The notes beneath the pieces were generated by a model, which worked only from the letters and a program-made list of their open reading frames with translations, did not search any database and had not been told where the DNA came from. Positions 34,954 through 43,984 of a stretch of DNA of 64,000 nt are shown here, piece after piece (positions within the stretch are counted from its first letter, which is position 1; each line of letters starts with the position of its first letter). This stretch comes from Ecdyonurus torrentis (lineage: Eukaryota > Arthropoda > Insecta > Ephemeroptera > Heptageniidae), in contig OX439128.1 in the NCBI GenBank assembly GCA_949318235.1, positions 50,220,491 through 50,284,490 of the forward strand. The letters run 5' to 3'. A program made the position numbers and the translations under genes.

Positions 34954-35412
34954 TTAACCGAAAATATCACGTGTGTTTTTCCTTTTTCTCCGTCTAACAA
35001 TGAGCGATGTACGTCTTTTCTTTCTAGGTTTCTTACTGACCCTTCGTCTCTTCACGGCTGAGCGTGACTGAGCCTGTTTCCTTCGTCTGCGTCTTTTATA
35101 ACCATTACCTACCATGCCCTCCATTTTTCTAGCAGCTTTTTCTGTAAGATTCTTGCCTGCTTGGTTTACTCTGTCAAAGACACTTTCTTTCAACGATCTT
35201 CCGTTGAGAGCGTCTTTCAACAGATTAACTCCTGTACTTAATGCCTCTTTGCCAACGACTTTAGCCCCACTAGATAGAAGTGGGAAAACCCTGCGAAATA
35301 AGTTGCCAAGAAAGGACCCCAAACCATCTCCCTTCATCGTTGCGCTGTGGAAACTTCCGGCATTGCGACCCTCAGCCTGTCGCATATAATAAAGTGTATA
35401 CTGATCAGCCAT
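34954..35412 (-). CDS. Basic virion core protein (adenovirus pX-like, CoreTen type)
   Basis: 152 aa in three parts: residues 1-29 are neutral, 30-100 carry the family signature (GLGSFLGNLF, then GAKVVGKEALSTGVNLLKDA), and 104-152 are extremely Arg/Lys-rich, suited to condensing DNA. Adintovirus descriptions compare this family with adenovirus core protein X. Two matches to the adenain type II site (M/I/L)xGx|G occur at the part boundaries: M26-K-G-D|G30 and M100-V-G-N|G104. Cleavage would free a basic C-terminal peptide. The gene overlaps the penton stop by 8 bp and leaves 2 bp before the capsid gene. Confidence 0.88.
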   Translation of the reverse strand: MADQYTLYYMRQAEGRNAGSFHSATMKGDGLGSFLGNLFRRVFPLLSSGAKVVGKEALSTGVNLLKDALNGRSLKESVFDRVNQAGKNLTEKAARKMEGMVGNGYKRRRRRKQAQSRSAVKRRRVSKKPRKKRRTSLIVRRRKRKNTRDIFG

Positions 35413-36178
35413 CTATGACTTTTTTAAAATGAAGTATTACAGATGAAGCTCCGTCAGTAAATGAAACACAATCACCGAATCGGTCCTTTATATATATGCC
35501 AATATCATCAATTTTTTGATGATCGACAGGGTAATATTGAATGGTTTCAAATCTCGCATGACCAGTGCATCCATAACTATACTTCTTTGGATCGATATAC
35601 ACGCTTCGTAAAATTTGATCATAGGTCCCTCCGACCATTTGATGATGTATAAGATCCGTAGAAATAAATAATTGTTGTGGTAAGACTCTTTTTATATTAA
35701 TACCGTTCATTGCAGTTAATTGTGTTTTGCCTAACGTATATATGCGATCTTTCAATCCTAGCAAAATTCTCATTTTTTCACTCATATATATTTTCTTTGG
35801 ACTCTCAGACAACATAAGTACGCGAACTTTATCTTCAAGCCGAATTTCAATATTAACACGATGCAAAGCATCACGGAGCAACAAGTAGAAAAGATGAGCA
35901 TCTGCAATAATTAATCCTTTCTTATTCGAGTTTAATCTTAAACTATTAGTAGACTGAACTTCACCTGTGATAGCATCAAAACTCTCGACAGTAATGGTAG
36001 CTTCTTCTTCCGTCATAATAACCATAGTTAAAGGATAATAAATTTCCGCGAGTCCTACCTCCCATTTACCAGGCAGTAACATTTCATGACCTAAATAGAC
36101 TTTAAAACAACTTGCTGAATTTTGAACGCCATTGATAGCGTTTTGATCACTGTGCAGAGTAAGGTAGAAATTATTCAT
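35405..36178 (-). CDS. PX: Penton-like minor capsid protein (single jelly-roll)
   Basis: 257 aa. The N-terminus NNFYLTLHSD...FKVYLGHEMLLPGKWEVGLAEIYYP is the recognisable start of the Polinton minor capsid family, which forms the fivefold vertices. Further family features are an LPQQLFISTDLI strand followed by the QMVGGTYDQILRSV motif and a C-terminal VILHFKK strand. Its ATG overlaps the integrase stop as ATGA, and its end overlaps the core-protein start by 8 bp. Frame intact. Confidence 0.9.
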   Translation of the reverse strand: MNNFYLTLHSDQNAINGVQNSASCFKVYLGHEMLLPGKWEVGLAEIYYPLTMVIMTEEEATITVESFDAITGEVQSTNSLRLNSNKKGLIIADAHLFYLLLRDALHRVNIEIRLEDKVRVLMLSESPKKIYMSEKMRILLGLKDRIYTLGKTQLTAMNGINIKRVLPQQLFISTDLIHHQMVGGTYDQILRSVYIDPKKYSYGCTGHARFETIQYYPVDHQKIDDIGIYIKDRFGDCVSFTDGASSVILHFKKVIDG

Positions 36179-37266
36179 TTCTTAGCTTTACTTCGTTTCT
36201 GAATATTTGTCGCAGGAATCCAGGAGTTAAAGCTAGCAGGATAACCTAACCACGACACGTATATTTCTCGACTGTTTCCTTTACCTCTCTTACCTAGTAT
36301 TTTATCTATTTTGTATACCGTATCTTTGCTTGTACCTACAAGTTGTAGTTCTTGCGCATAAAAGCTCCCTTCTATTTCTTCATCATTCTGATCAGAAAGC
36401 AGGTAACGTGTAGGATAACTTTTAACTATGGACTTTACTTTAAATATCTCCCTTGACCAATTAGATTTGTATCCTTGTTCAAAATGCAACTTTTCTCGCG
36501 AAATACGTACTTGTTGTCCTACTTTGAAAAGAACAACACCTCTGGATTTTATTTTATCATATCTACCTTTACCAGAATATAAATAAAGATATACATCACG
36601 TTCATTTTGTTTATTTACATCGTTTGGTGTTTTATTAATAGCTGAGTGGATCGTATTATTGTACGAATGTATTAAATCTGATAATATATTATAATACTGA
36701 TAAGTTGAAGTATATGTAAAATATTTGTACATTTTACCTTTAAGAGTTCGATTAAATCTTTCAACCACGGCAGCTTTTGTATCTGGATTGTTTGTGGTAT
36801 AAAATTTAATGCCAACATTTTTCAAATAATTTTGAACTTTTGAATTCAGAAATTCTTTACCTTTATCACTTTGTAAATATTTCGGTTTACGTTCTTTAAA
36901 TATTTTTTTTAATGCATTTAAGACTGTATCCCCAGACTTATCTTTAAGAGCAATGGCCCATGCTTTCTTACAAAAAACATCAATGACCGTTAGAATAAAT
37001 TTATAACCCTTATTATATTTTGATAAAGTTCTCATGTCACAAAGATCGCATTGAAATAAATTATTCATGGAAGGTACAAAGTAACGTGATCTGGAAAAAT
37101 GGATTTTTCTCTGTTTGTGTAAAGTGTTCGCATCTTGTGTGCGTAACCAAGCAGCAATATCCTTTTTTTCATATTTACCATTACAAGCCGTCCACAACTT
37201 GTTAACTGTACCATAGCTTGCAGAATTTTTTAGATCGTAGTATATTTTTTTCAAAGCAGACTCCAT
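36175..37266 (-). CDS. INT: Retroviral-type DDE integrase with C-terminal chromodomain
   Basis: 363 aa. The rve core has D74 (QCDLCDM), D134 (QSDKGKEF) and E169 (AAVVERFNR); 34 residues separate D134 and E169, the DD35E arrangement. Residues about 316-358 form a chromodomain ending in YVSWLGYPASFNSWIP, which in related elements may bias insertion toward modified chromatin. The enzyme inserts the linear element DNA and leaves the 6-bp duplication seen here. The second residue before D74 is cysteine where many relatives have alanine, which is not a catalytic change. Its start lies 1 bp after the upstream stop, and its stop shares ATGA with the penton start. Confidence 0.95.
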   Translation of the reverse strand: MESALKKIYYDLKNSASYGTVNKLWTACNGKYEKKDIAAWLRTQDANTLHKQRKIHFSRSRYFVPSMNNLFQCDLCDMRTLSKYNKGYKFILTVIDVFCKKAWAIALKDKSGDTVLNALKKIFKERKPKYLQSDKGKEFLNSKVQNYLKNVGIKFYTTNNPDTKAAVVERFNRTLKGKMYKYFTYTSTYQYYNILSDLIHSYNNTIHSAINKTPNDVNKQNERDVYLYLYSGKGRYDKIKSRGVVLFKVGQQVRISREKLHFEQGYKSNWSREIFKVKSIVKSYPTRYLLSDQNDEEIEGSFYAQELQLVGTSKDTVYKIDKILGKRGKGNSREIYVSWLGYPASFNSWIPATNIQKRSKAKK

Positions 37267-37267
37267 G

Positions 37268-38320
37268 TTACAAGGTTAAGGTTTGCCAACGTTTCTTCTT
37301 CCGCGGAATTGCTAAATACTTATCATTCCACCAGTTTTTAACATTAAGTTTACGTTTACGATTTTTTCTCTCATCTAAACCTAGAAATAATGCGCTGTTC
37401 TTTATATACCTTTGACCGTTTTTAAGCGATAGTTGTGAGGTAGCTAAACGCTTACTAGCCTTTTTTTTAACGGTTGATACGGTGGATTTCCTTTTATGTT
37501 TCGGAGGTCTCATCCACAGCCGTGAATCAAATATATTATTAGCATTTCTTTTTAAAACCCGTTGACAGGTAGCCGAACGTTTAATATTCCTAAGTTTAAC
37601 AGTTGATGCAAGTGATTTCTTTTTACATTTGGGAGGTCTCATCCACAGGCGTGAATCAAATATATTATTAGCATTTCTTTTTAAACCCCGACGTTCCTCA
37701 AGCATTTCTATATTTTCAACATTTTTATTTTTGCCTATAGTTTTCGTTAACCTTTTCACTTTTTTTTTATTATTTTTAAACTTTTTGTAAAACTCTAATG
37801 TAGCCGCATCTTCGCTCCTGCTACGGTCATAGTTTTCTTGCGGTACCGAGGGATAACTTTGAAACGAAGACGCTAAAGCGCGGTCATTCAACGGTGTCAT
37901 GCTCTGCTGAAACGGGCTTTGTGGCGGCATCGGCGGTTGGCTCCGCGGCGGGATCGGAGGCGGGCTTGGGGGCGGGCTCGGGGGCCAATCCCGGTTCGAA
38001 TTAGACGATGCAAAACTACCAAGTGATCTTTGACTTGAAAATAAACTATTTGAACGAGATCGATTAATAGACCTTAAATCTGTATCTTCCGTTATTAGAG
38101 GTATTTTAATAGGTTCTCTCATATTTCGAACACCCTTCATATACTTTTGCAACGTTTGCTCATACCAAATCCATTTGTCTTGATCACTGATATTTTTGGC
38201 TTGCAAAATATTTTGCATCTCTATATCTAAATTAGATACTGGATTTTCTCCCAAGGTTGGTGCTTTCAACCTGTCAAGAATATCAGGTGTAATGAGCATC
38301 ATTTTTTTACCATGAATCAT
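37268..38320 (-). CDS. Proline- and lysine-rich protein with duplicated NIFDSRLWMRPPK motif
   Basis: 350 aa, found in the structural cassette of this element; function unknown. Residues about 112-136 are a proline/serine tract. Residues 213-231 and 256-274 are near-perfect copies of LKRNANNIFDSRLWMRPPK in 43-residue units (129 bp in the DNA), each followed by a K/S/T-rich spacer. A third, looser basic unit follows, and the C-terminus (about 319-346) is very basic. The charge suggests DNA or core association inside the particle, but this is inference. It starts 2 bp after the pVI-like stop and ends 1 bp before the integrase start. Confidence 0.8.
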   Translation of the reverse strand: MIHGKKMMLITPDILDRLKAPTLGENPVSNLDIEMQNILQAKNISDQDKWIWYEQTLQKYMKGVRNMREPIKIPLITEDTDLRSINRSRSNSLFSSQRSLGSFASSNSNRDWPPSPPPSPPPIPPRSQPPMPPQSPFQQSMTPLNDRALASSFQSYPSVPQENYDRSRSEDAATLEFYKKFKNNKKKVKRLTKTIGKNKNVENIEMLEERRGLKRNANNIFDSRLWMRPPKCKKKSLASTVKLRNIKRSATCQRVLKRNANNIFDSRLWMRPPKHKRKSTVSTVKKKASKRLATSQLSLKNGQRYIKNSALFLGLDERKNRKRKLNVKNWWNDKYLAIPRKKKRWQTLTL

Positions 38321-38322
38321 AT

Positions 38323-38640
38323 TTAAATGGTTTGTAAAAGGTATCCAATGAGAGGTGCAAGTAAAGGTAATAAGAAACCCCCTGTCTGTTTAATAATAGA
38401 CCTTTTTTTCTTTAAAGTATCACCTTTTTTACAAAGACGGCGCAACGTGCGTTTATGACGCGATAACTTCTTATACTGTGACGAATTGAGCGGTATGTTA
38501 CTATTTAAACAATTATGAGCACATTCACAAATAACATGAATAACTTTATCATCTACTTTTTCTAACAGTTTCTGACGATCCTTAGCTCTAGATTTGCGGA
38601 GCTTTAGGAGAGTGGGCAAGTATCGCTTTACAGTGCGCAT
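38323..38640 (-). CDS. Small pVI-like protein with hydrophobic C-terminus
   Basis: 105 aa, a form I recognise as recurrent beside Polinton capsid genes: a basic helical N-terminus, ICECAHNCL, then LKKKRSIIKQTGG followed by a 17-residue hydrophobic end (89-105). Q85-T-G-G|F89 fits the adenain type I site xGG|x with Q tolerated at P4. Cleavage would release the hydrophobic peptide, reminiscent of the membrane-active peptides handled by adenovirus pVI. The comparison is functional inference, not homology I can prove. A TATATAAG (about 38673-38680) overlaps the ATPase stop codon about 33 bp upstream. Confidence 0.8.
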   Translation of the reverse strand: MRTVKRYLPTLLKLRKSRAKDRQKLLEKVDDKVIHVICECAHNCLNSNIPLNSSQYKKLSRHKRTLRRLCKKGDTLKKKRSIIKQTGGFLLPLLAPLIGYLLQTI

Positions 38641-38673
38641 TTTGAACTAATTTTAATGAACCATGTTTCAAAC

Positions 38674-39342
38674 TTATATAGCAAAATATTGTGTGATATC
38701 CTTACCACCATTTTTCGGTACGTATACCGTATTAGATTCACCAGGAAATATTTCTGCTCGGAATCTGAAGGCGTCAGGTGTACTCTGCTTCATGTCAAAC
38801 AGCAAGTAGGAGTGTGGCTTCGACGTGGCGTCTAGATAGGCTTCTTGTATAAATTTAGGATTTTCAGGATATACTTGTCTTGCAAAATGCAATGCTTGAT
38901 TCTTCTCTCTAGGATTCTTAAAGAACACTATGTAATGTGAATTTAACGACATATCCCTGCTACCTTTGCCTTGATGAAAAATATTTTGAGTGATAAATAT
39001 AATGCTTATGTTTCTATGATGACTACCTTTAGAAAATATATCTACTATGCTACCATTAGTTTCTCTCATCAAGTCATCTACAATTAAAAGTCTAGGTGGT
39101 GGTAGTTTCTCCGCAGCTATGTCACTTAAATCGGGTAATCCTTCTATAAACCTCATAGGTGTTTTAACTCTAGATTTAAGCTTTTCATGCAAAGGTTGAC
39201 TTTCACCATAGCACCAAATTATTTCTTTAAATTTAACGTTAACCATTACATCTATGTTTTCTAAAAATTTTGAGACAAAAACACTTTTCCCACATGATGT
39301 AGGTCCAGCAATGATAGATGTAAACGTATGTTGCCACTGCAT
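38674..39342 (-). CDS. ATP: A32/FtsK-HerA-type genome packaging ATPase
   Basis: 222 aa from the ATG at 39342. Walker A GPTSCGKS is at residues 13-20, Walker B LLIVDD at 85-90, and the sensor-type FITQN follows. It would pump the element DNA into capsids. I chose the internal ATG because the family begins right before QHxFTxIIAGPT, and because a TATA box and initiator lie between it and the upstream in-frame ATG at 39393. The 17 extra residues would then fall outside the transcript. The bases before the ATG (TTTAACTTTAG) also look like a splice acceptor, an alternative reading. Confidence 0.93.
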   Translation of the reverse strand: MQWQHTFTSIIAGPTSCGKSVFVSKFLENIDVMVNVKFKEIIWCYGESQPLHEKLKSRVKTPMRFIEGLPDLSDIAAEKLPPPRLLIVDDLMRETNGSIVDIFSKGSHHRNISIIFITQNIFHQGKGSRDMSLNSHYIVFFKNPREKNQALHFARQVYPENPKFIQEAYLDATSKPHSYLLFDMKQSTPDAFRFRAEIFPGESNTVYVPKNGGKDITQYFAI

Positions 39343-39353
39343 TCTAAAGTTAA

Positions 39354-39388
39354 AATGAGATAGGAATAGAGAATACAAGTAATATATA
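39354..39388 (-). promoter_or_regulatory. TATA box and TCATT initiator of the packaging ATPase
   Basis: On the minus strand TATATATT (39381-39388) precedes TCATT (39354-39358). The likely start is 39356, 32 bp from the box and 14 bp before the ATG. It may also drive the genes downstream on the same strand. Confidence 0.55.
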
Positions 39389-39626
39389 CGCAAACATTTT
39401 TTTAATTTTATTTATTTTTTTATTATTCACAAGTGATTATTTACATTTTATCAATTATACATATTAGTTACAGAATCTTAGTATTTAATTTACTTTTTAA
39501 CATAGTTTTTTCTTCTACATATAAATTTTCTTATAATATATTTATTGTATTTATTATTTAACTATATTAACATGGTGTAAATCATAGCATACACTCTAAC
39601 ACATGTCAATGTAACGCATATCACTT

Positions 39627-42600
39627 TTATTGTAAACATTCCTCCTCATCATCTGTACAAATATGGGACATGTCAAAATCTTCATCATCATATCGGCTCA
39701 TTTCTTCTACAATGGTTGGAATTAAATGATGGCCATGAGGGAGCGTATCTACTTGATTTGGAAGAATGTACCTTTTATCATCCAGAGATGTTAAAGATAT
39801 TTTGCTTACTTCCTTTGTAAATAACATATGTTTCTTATTTTGAATCATGCGAAATTGAACACGGTTTATAGTTTTGTACTTAAGACAACGAACATAATCT
39901 AAATAACTAATTTTCTTGGTCAAAGCGTGCTTTTTAACACCTTTTGCACGTTTAATTTCATGATTACCATACTGAAGAGCATACATTTTAGCTTTTAATC
40001 CTACAAATGACTTTACGGGGATGGAATTGGCTTCATCTTTAAATTTGCCTAAAACTTTTTTATTTGAATCATCATGTAATACATTGTCCACAGGATAGTC
40101 TGACGTGTCAAAATCATGCTTGTGTTTAAGCATCTCTGCATAGAAGTCTACACCATCTATGAAATATATATAAGAGTCAGTGTCCATGTAACATAACGAA
40201 AGAGCAGCACCATAACGGGGCAGCATTGTCTTGTAATGAAAGTCATACATTAGTTCTTTTGATAGATCTAGAATACTCATTCCAACATAAATTGGTTTAC
40301 ACATCGTAACAGTCTTCTTTTGACTTAACACTGCACACAAATTTTCATCGTAAATGATTCTTCTTTTAAAGAATGGGCTTCTGACTAACTTTCGCAACCT
40401 TTTAACGTTGTTTACAACCTCTAGATTTATCCTATTTCGAACTTGCTCCATTGTCTTACCAAAAACTGCATTATTCATCAGCTTGAAAAAGTCTTTTTCA
40501 AAAGCATTTGTAGCTGCTTGTCTTTTAGTTGTATTCATATCTATATATTCTTTCAACCAATTAGACTGGCGAAAGGCAATAACTCTATGAACTTTGACGA
40601 GTTGTAAGCCATTGTTTAGAGCTTGCTGAAGTAGTCTGTAATGCACAACGTATCTCTCTTTGTGAAATAAGGTAGTAAGGAGTTTTGGGTTTTTTCCGCC
40701 AGGTGGCACGCGGGTTTCAGGTAAAAATGGCAAGTCTTTATGTCTATCGTGTAGCTCTGTAGGATACTGCACGTCTACTTCTAGTATATATCCCTTTGAG
40801 TCGTCATGTTTAAGATTTTTAATAAATTCAGCAGAAAATAATTTTGGGCTTGTCCATCTAAATTCGTCTTTTGGCAACAGCTGGCACATTGCCCAGCCAT
40901 AAAGGTTATTAGCGTCCAAATAAGCGATAAATTTCTTATATTTCTTATCAATTTCCCCTAAGTAACTATTCCTAGCTCTTGCATATCTTTTGATACATTG
41001 TGCAACACCTCCACGAATGCCTTTTTCTATCATAAGTAGCATCTCCTCATCTTGAATCAGCTCAAGTTCAACTTCTGTTTTCCTAAGTGCTGCATTCCAT
41101 GCCAGCCCCGGAGCAGTGTAATACCAACACGGGTCTAAGCCATAAGTTTTAAGACAGACTTGACGGAATGCTTCAAATATGTCAGCGAGCAAAAGTACGT
41201 CGAGTTTTAAGTAGAGATCACTGTACTCAGCTAAATTCTTGCATTTGAAGGTTTTAAATACATTGCAGGCATGCCTATAATCGTTCTTTGTGATGTTGCT
41301 TTCATAAAGCTTGCTATAGAATTCTTTGTATGGTGGAAGTTTTGTTTCTTTCAGTTTTTCAGGATTGTCAATATAATCATAACAAAATACACCTTTTCTA
41401 CGTAATAATTCAATATGCTCTTTCCCAAAATGTTTCTCAACGTTCACTAACATTTCAGGGGTCAAGTTTTTTGTCAAGTTATCCAAACTAGTAGACATGA
41501 AACGAAACGAATCAAGAAATCGAATTTCAATGCCATCTTTTGGAATAATAGAGAATGTTATCATATTCTCTGAAGTGTTAGGAATGACTTTTATCTTTGC
41601 ATCGATATCTCCTAATTGCTTGATGATAAAATGGCCATCATAATGCGAATTATTATGAAGGTATACAGGCAGAAACTTAGGATTTTCAGCTTGAATGTTA
41701 CAATTGTTATGAGCTGGACCTCTATATTTTCCAGTGATATGACAATGATCTCTGACTTTGGAATTTTTTTCGGTATAACATTTTTTGCACATATAACATT
41801 TTTCTGATTTGTCATATGCTTTCTGTTCTGCAGAAGTAAGGTTATGCATTTTCTCATTCATCGCATAAATTACTTTCATTTTTTGACTGTATTTGACAAG
41901 ATCATTCAAAAATGCTTTAGTAGGATTTTCTGCATTACTTATGATTTTCTCATTAAGTGGAATCCCATCCATAATTTCTTCAGGCAAGTCAGAATATACA
42001 ATATAACCGAAACTCATAGGTACATGATTTTGCTTTGTAGTGGAGGAAGATATAGATGGATCATTATTTGGACCCTCAATCTTCACAAGCATTGCCTCTG
42101 AATCTGCATAAACTACAACTGGGACTCTTGAGCTATGTTGAGGTTGATTGAATTTTACAATGGGTTTTTCTAGCTTGCATTCTCCATTTTCTAATATGAC
42201 TTTTTTGGATTTAGGCATTAGAATTCTAGCTACAGGATATTTTTTACATTGATTTTTATGTTCTTGTAAAAGAATTTTGGATGAGTGGTGAGTTAAACAT
42301 CTCTTACATATAAACTTACGATGTGAACTTTTAGAAATTTGAGAACTGAAGAGTCTTTCGAAATATTTTATATTTGTGTAATGCATTTTCTGCGTCTGAT
42401 TATCTTCTTGTCTTTCTTCTACATTTCTTTCGTCTTCGTCTTCTGCTTCTTCACTTTCAGCGTCTTCAGTAAGCAGGAGAAGGTCAATGTGTTTTTCTTT
42501 AGGTTCAGCAACTTTTTGCGGAGCAATTATTCCGTTCTCTTCTATGGCGTACACACTCACACTTACATTCAAATTATTTTTCTCAAATATTTGAATGTCC

Positions 42601-43889
42601 TTTAGTGCTACAGGGTATGTAAGACCATCCCAATTGAATTCATTTTCATGTTTAAGCAAATTTGTTATTCTTCCTCCATTAGTTCCATGATAACAACTTG
42701 CTAGTATAGCATACTTGAAACACTTGTCATCATGAAAATTCAATGGATTAATAACTGCTTTTTTTTTTAAGATTTTGGATGGTAACTCTATAAATGAACT
42801 TCCTCGAAGTGGTTCATATTTACTTGTTCTAATCATGACGTTGAGAATCTGAACGACGGACCAACCAGAACCCCTTAACATTTCATCTTCAAGTCTATAC
42901 TGTAAAATATTGAACTGTTCTGTTAAAACGTCGTCTATGTCAGTTGCAGCATATATAGGAATGTTTTCAGTTTTCATATTCCAGTCTATAACATCACCGT
43001 CTGGTGCTTGAAGTACCAATTCTAAATCAGAATTAAATTTCAGACATTTCTTAATTTGTAAATCATACTCCAATATCCGCTTTATAGCAGGTCGCTTGCT
43101 TTCCAAAAATTCAAGTGATTGTTTTAAATTTTCAGTATTCATTATTTGATAGTTGGTAAGGTACTTATTAAAAGCAGATTCTGTACGATAGATATCACCT
43201 TGTAGAAGTGGATTTTTCTGTCCACGTCGAAGGTTCGGTTTTGATCGATCCATTTTTTGACGATTTGCTCTACATGAGCGTTGAATGTGCATTCTTAATG
43301 TGCTTTTTCCATTAAATTGCTTTTCACAATGGTCACATTTATATACCCCATGATGTGGTATGGAATGTTCACTGTAAGATGTTGTTGCAGGTTGCAAATG
43401 ATCTTCTTCAGGAGCCAGAGCTTTCCTTATCAAAGGACAAGACTTTTGTTTATGTCTCTTTAGATTCCATGCATTGGAGCATTTTATATGACAATGTTGA
43501 CATGTGAAAAGTCTAGGAAGTTTTTCTTCTTGCTTTTTTAAAAATTCTTCACGTTCTCTTATATTTTTCATCATTTCTCTATCAAATATAGGTTGTGAAG
43601 ATTCTATTAAAGTTTGAGACTCATTTTCTTCTTCTTCTTTTCTTTTCTTTTCTTTTTGAAGTATTTGAAAACTTGTTGGATCTCCCCGTCTTTCTAAAAT
43701 TGGTTGAGACGACTCAATCAGATCAATTTCTTGTTCATTATGTACATTAGAATTGCTTGTAGATCTATAAAAATCTGTTATTTTCTTCTGATAAGATTTT
43801 CTGGGTTTTTTCTTACAGGTGTGTGTCATATGCTGCTTCAGGCTCCATGCCCTTGTCAGCTTTTTGGAACAACGAGGGCATTCAAACAT
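39627..43889 (-). CDS. POLB: Protein-primed family B DNA polymerase with N-terminal zinc fingers
   Basis: 1420 aa from the ATG at 43889; an in-frame ATG at 43934 adds 15 residues (numbering here uses that longer form). N-terminal C2H2-type fingers lie near residues 18-40, 145-166 and 198-221, with another Cys/His finger near 543-563. Exonuclease motifs: D611/E613, NxxHYD766, Y908xxxD912. Polymerase motifs: A DANNLYG at 1007, B KLMNNAVFG at 1151, C YMDTDS at 1249. Inside the exonuclease region, residues 713-745 form a C/H-rich HNH (endonuclease VII-like) zinc motif. All catalytic motifs are intact. The preferred ATG follows TTGTGTGTGTGTTACAG, a good splice acceptor, so an upstream non-coding exon is possible. 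The C-terminus is acidic. Confidence 0.95.
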   Translation of the reverse strand: MFECPRCSKKLTRAWSLKQHMTHTCKKKPRKSYQKKITDFYRSTSNSNVHNEQEIDLIESSQPILERRGDPTSFQILQKEKKRKEEEENESQTLIESSQPIFDREMMKNIREREEFLKKQEEKLPRLFTCQHCHIKCSNAWNLKRHKQKSCPLIRKALAPEEDHLQPATTSYSEHSIPHHGVYKCDHCEKQFNGKSTLRMHIQRSCRANRQKMDRSKPNLRRGQKNPLLQGDIYRTESAFNKYLTNYQIMNTENLKQSLEFLESKRPAIKRILEYDLQIKKCLKFNSDLELVLQAPDGDVIDWNMKTENIPIYAATDIDDVLTEQFNILQYRLEDEMLRGSGWSVVQILNVMIRTSKYEPLRGSSFIELPSKILKKKAVINPLNFHDDKCFKYAILASCYHGTNGGRITNLLKHENEFNWDGLTYPVALKDIQIFEKNNLNVSVSVYAIEENGIIAPQKVAEPKEKHIDLLLLTEDAESEEAEDEDERNVEERQEDNQTQKMHYTNIKYFERLFSSQISKSSHRKFICKRCLTHHSSKILLQEHKNQCKKYPVARILMPKSKKVILENGECKLEKPIVKFNQPQHSSRVPVVVYADSEAMLVKIEGPNNDPSISSSTTKQNHVPMSFGYIVYSDLPEEIMDGIPLNEKIISNAENPTKAFLNDLVKYSQKMKVIYAMNEKMHNLTSAEQKAYDKSEKCYMCKKCYTEKNSKVRDHCHITGKYRGPAHNNCNIQAENPKFLPVYLHNNSHYDGHFIIKQLGDIDAKIKVIPNTSENMITFSIIPKDGIEIRFLDSFRFMSTSLDNLTKNLTPEMLVNVEKHFGKEHIELLRRKGVFCYDYIDNPEKLKETKLPPYKEFYSKLYESNITKNDYRHACNVFKTFKCKNLAEYSDLYLKLDVLLLADIFEAFRQVCLKTYGLDPCWYYTAPGLAWNAALRKTEVELELIQDEEMLLMIEKGIRGGVAQCIKRYARARNSYLGEIDKKYKKFIAYLDANNLYGWAMCQLLPKDEFRWTSPKLFSAEFIKNLKHDDSKGYILEVDVQYPTELHDRHKDLPFLPETRVPPGGKNPKLLTTLFHKERYVVHYRLLQQALNNGLQLVKVHRVIAFRQSNWLKEYIDMNTTKRQAATNAFEKDFFKLMNNAVFGKTMEQVRNRINLEVVNNVKRLRKLVRSPFFKRRIIYDENLCAVLSQKKTVTMCKPIYVGMSILDLSKELMYDFHYKTMLPRYGAALSLCYMDTDSYIYFIDGVDFYAEMLKHKHDFDTSDYPVDNVLHDDSNKKVLGKFKDEANSIPVKSFVGLKAKMYALQYGNHEIKRAKGVKKHALTKKISYLDYVRCLKYKTINRVQFRMIQNKKHMLFTKEVSKISLTSLDDKRYILPNQVDTLPHGHHLIPTIVEEMSRYDDEDFDMSHICTDDEEECLQ

Positions 43890-43984
43890 TCTGTAACACA
43901 CACACAAAAAAGAAATATTATACCTGTATATCATGTGTACATTTTTTTATATGACAAAAGCAATATTTATAAAACAATCTCATT

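Noticed and set aside
39343..39393. 17-residue N-terminal extension of the ATPase
   Set aside because: It lies upstream of the predicted initiator and is absent from the family's usual start.
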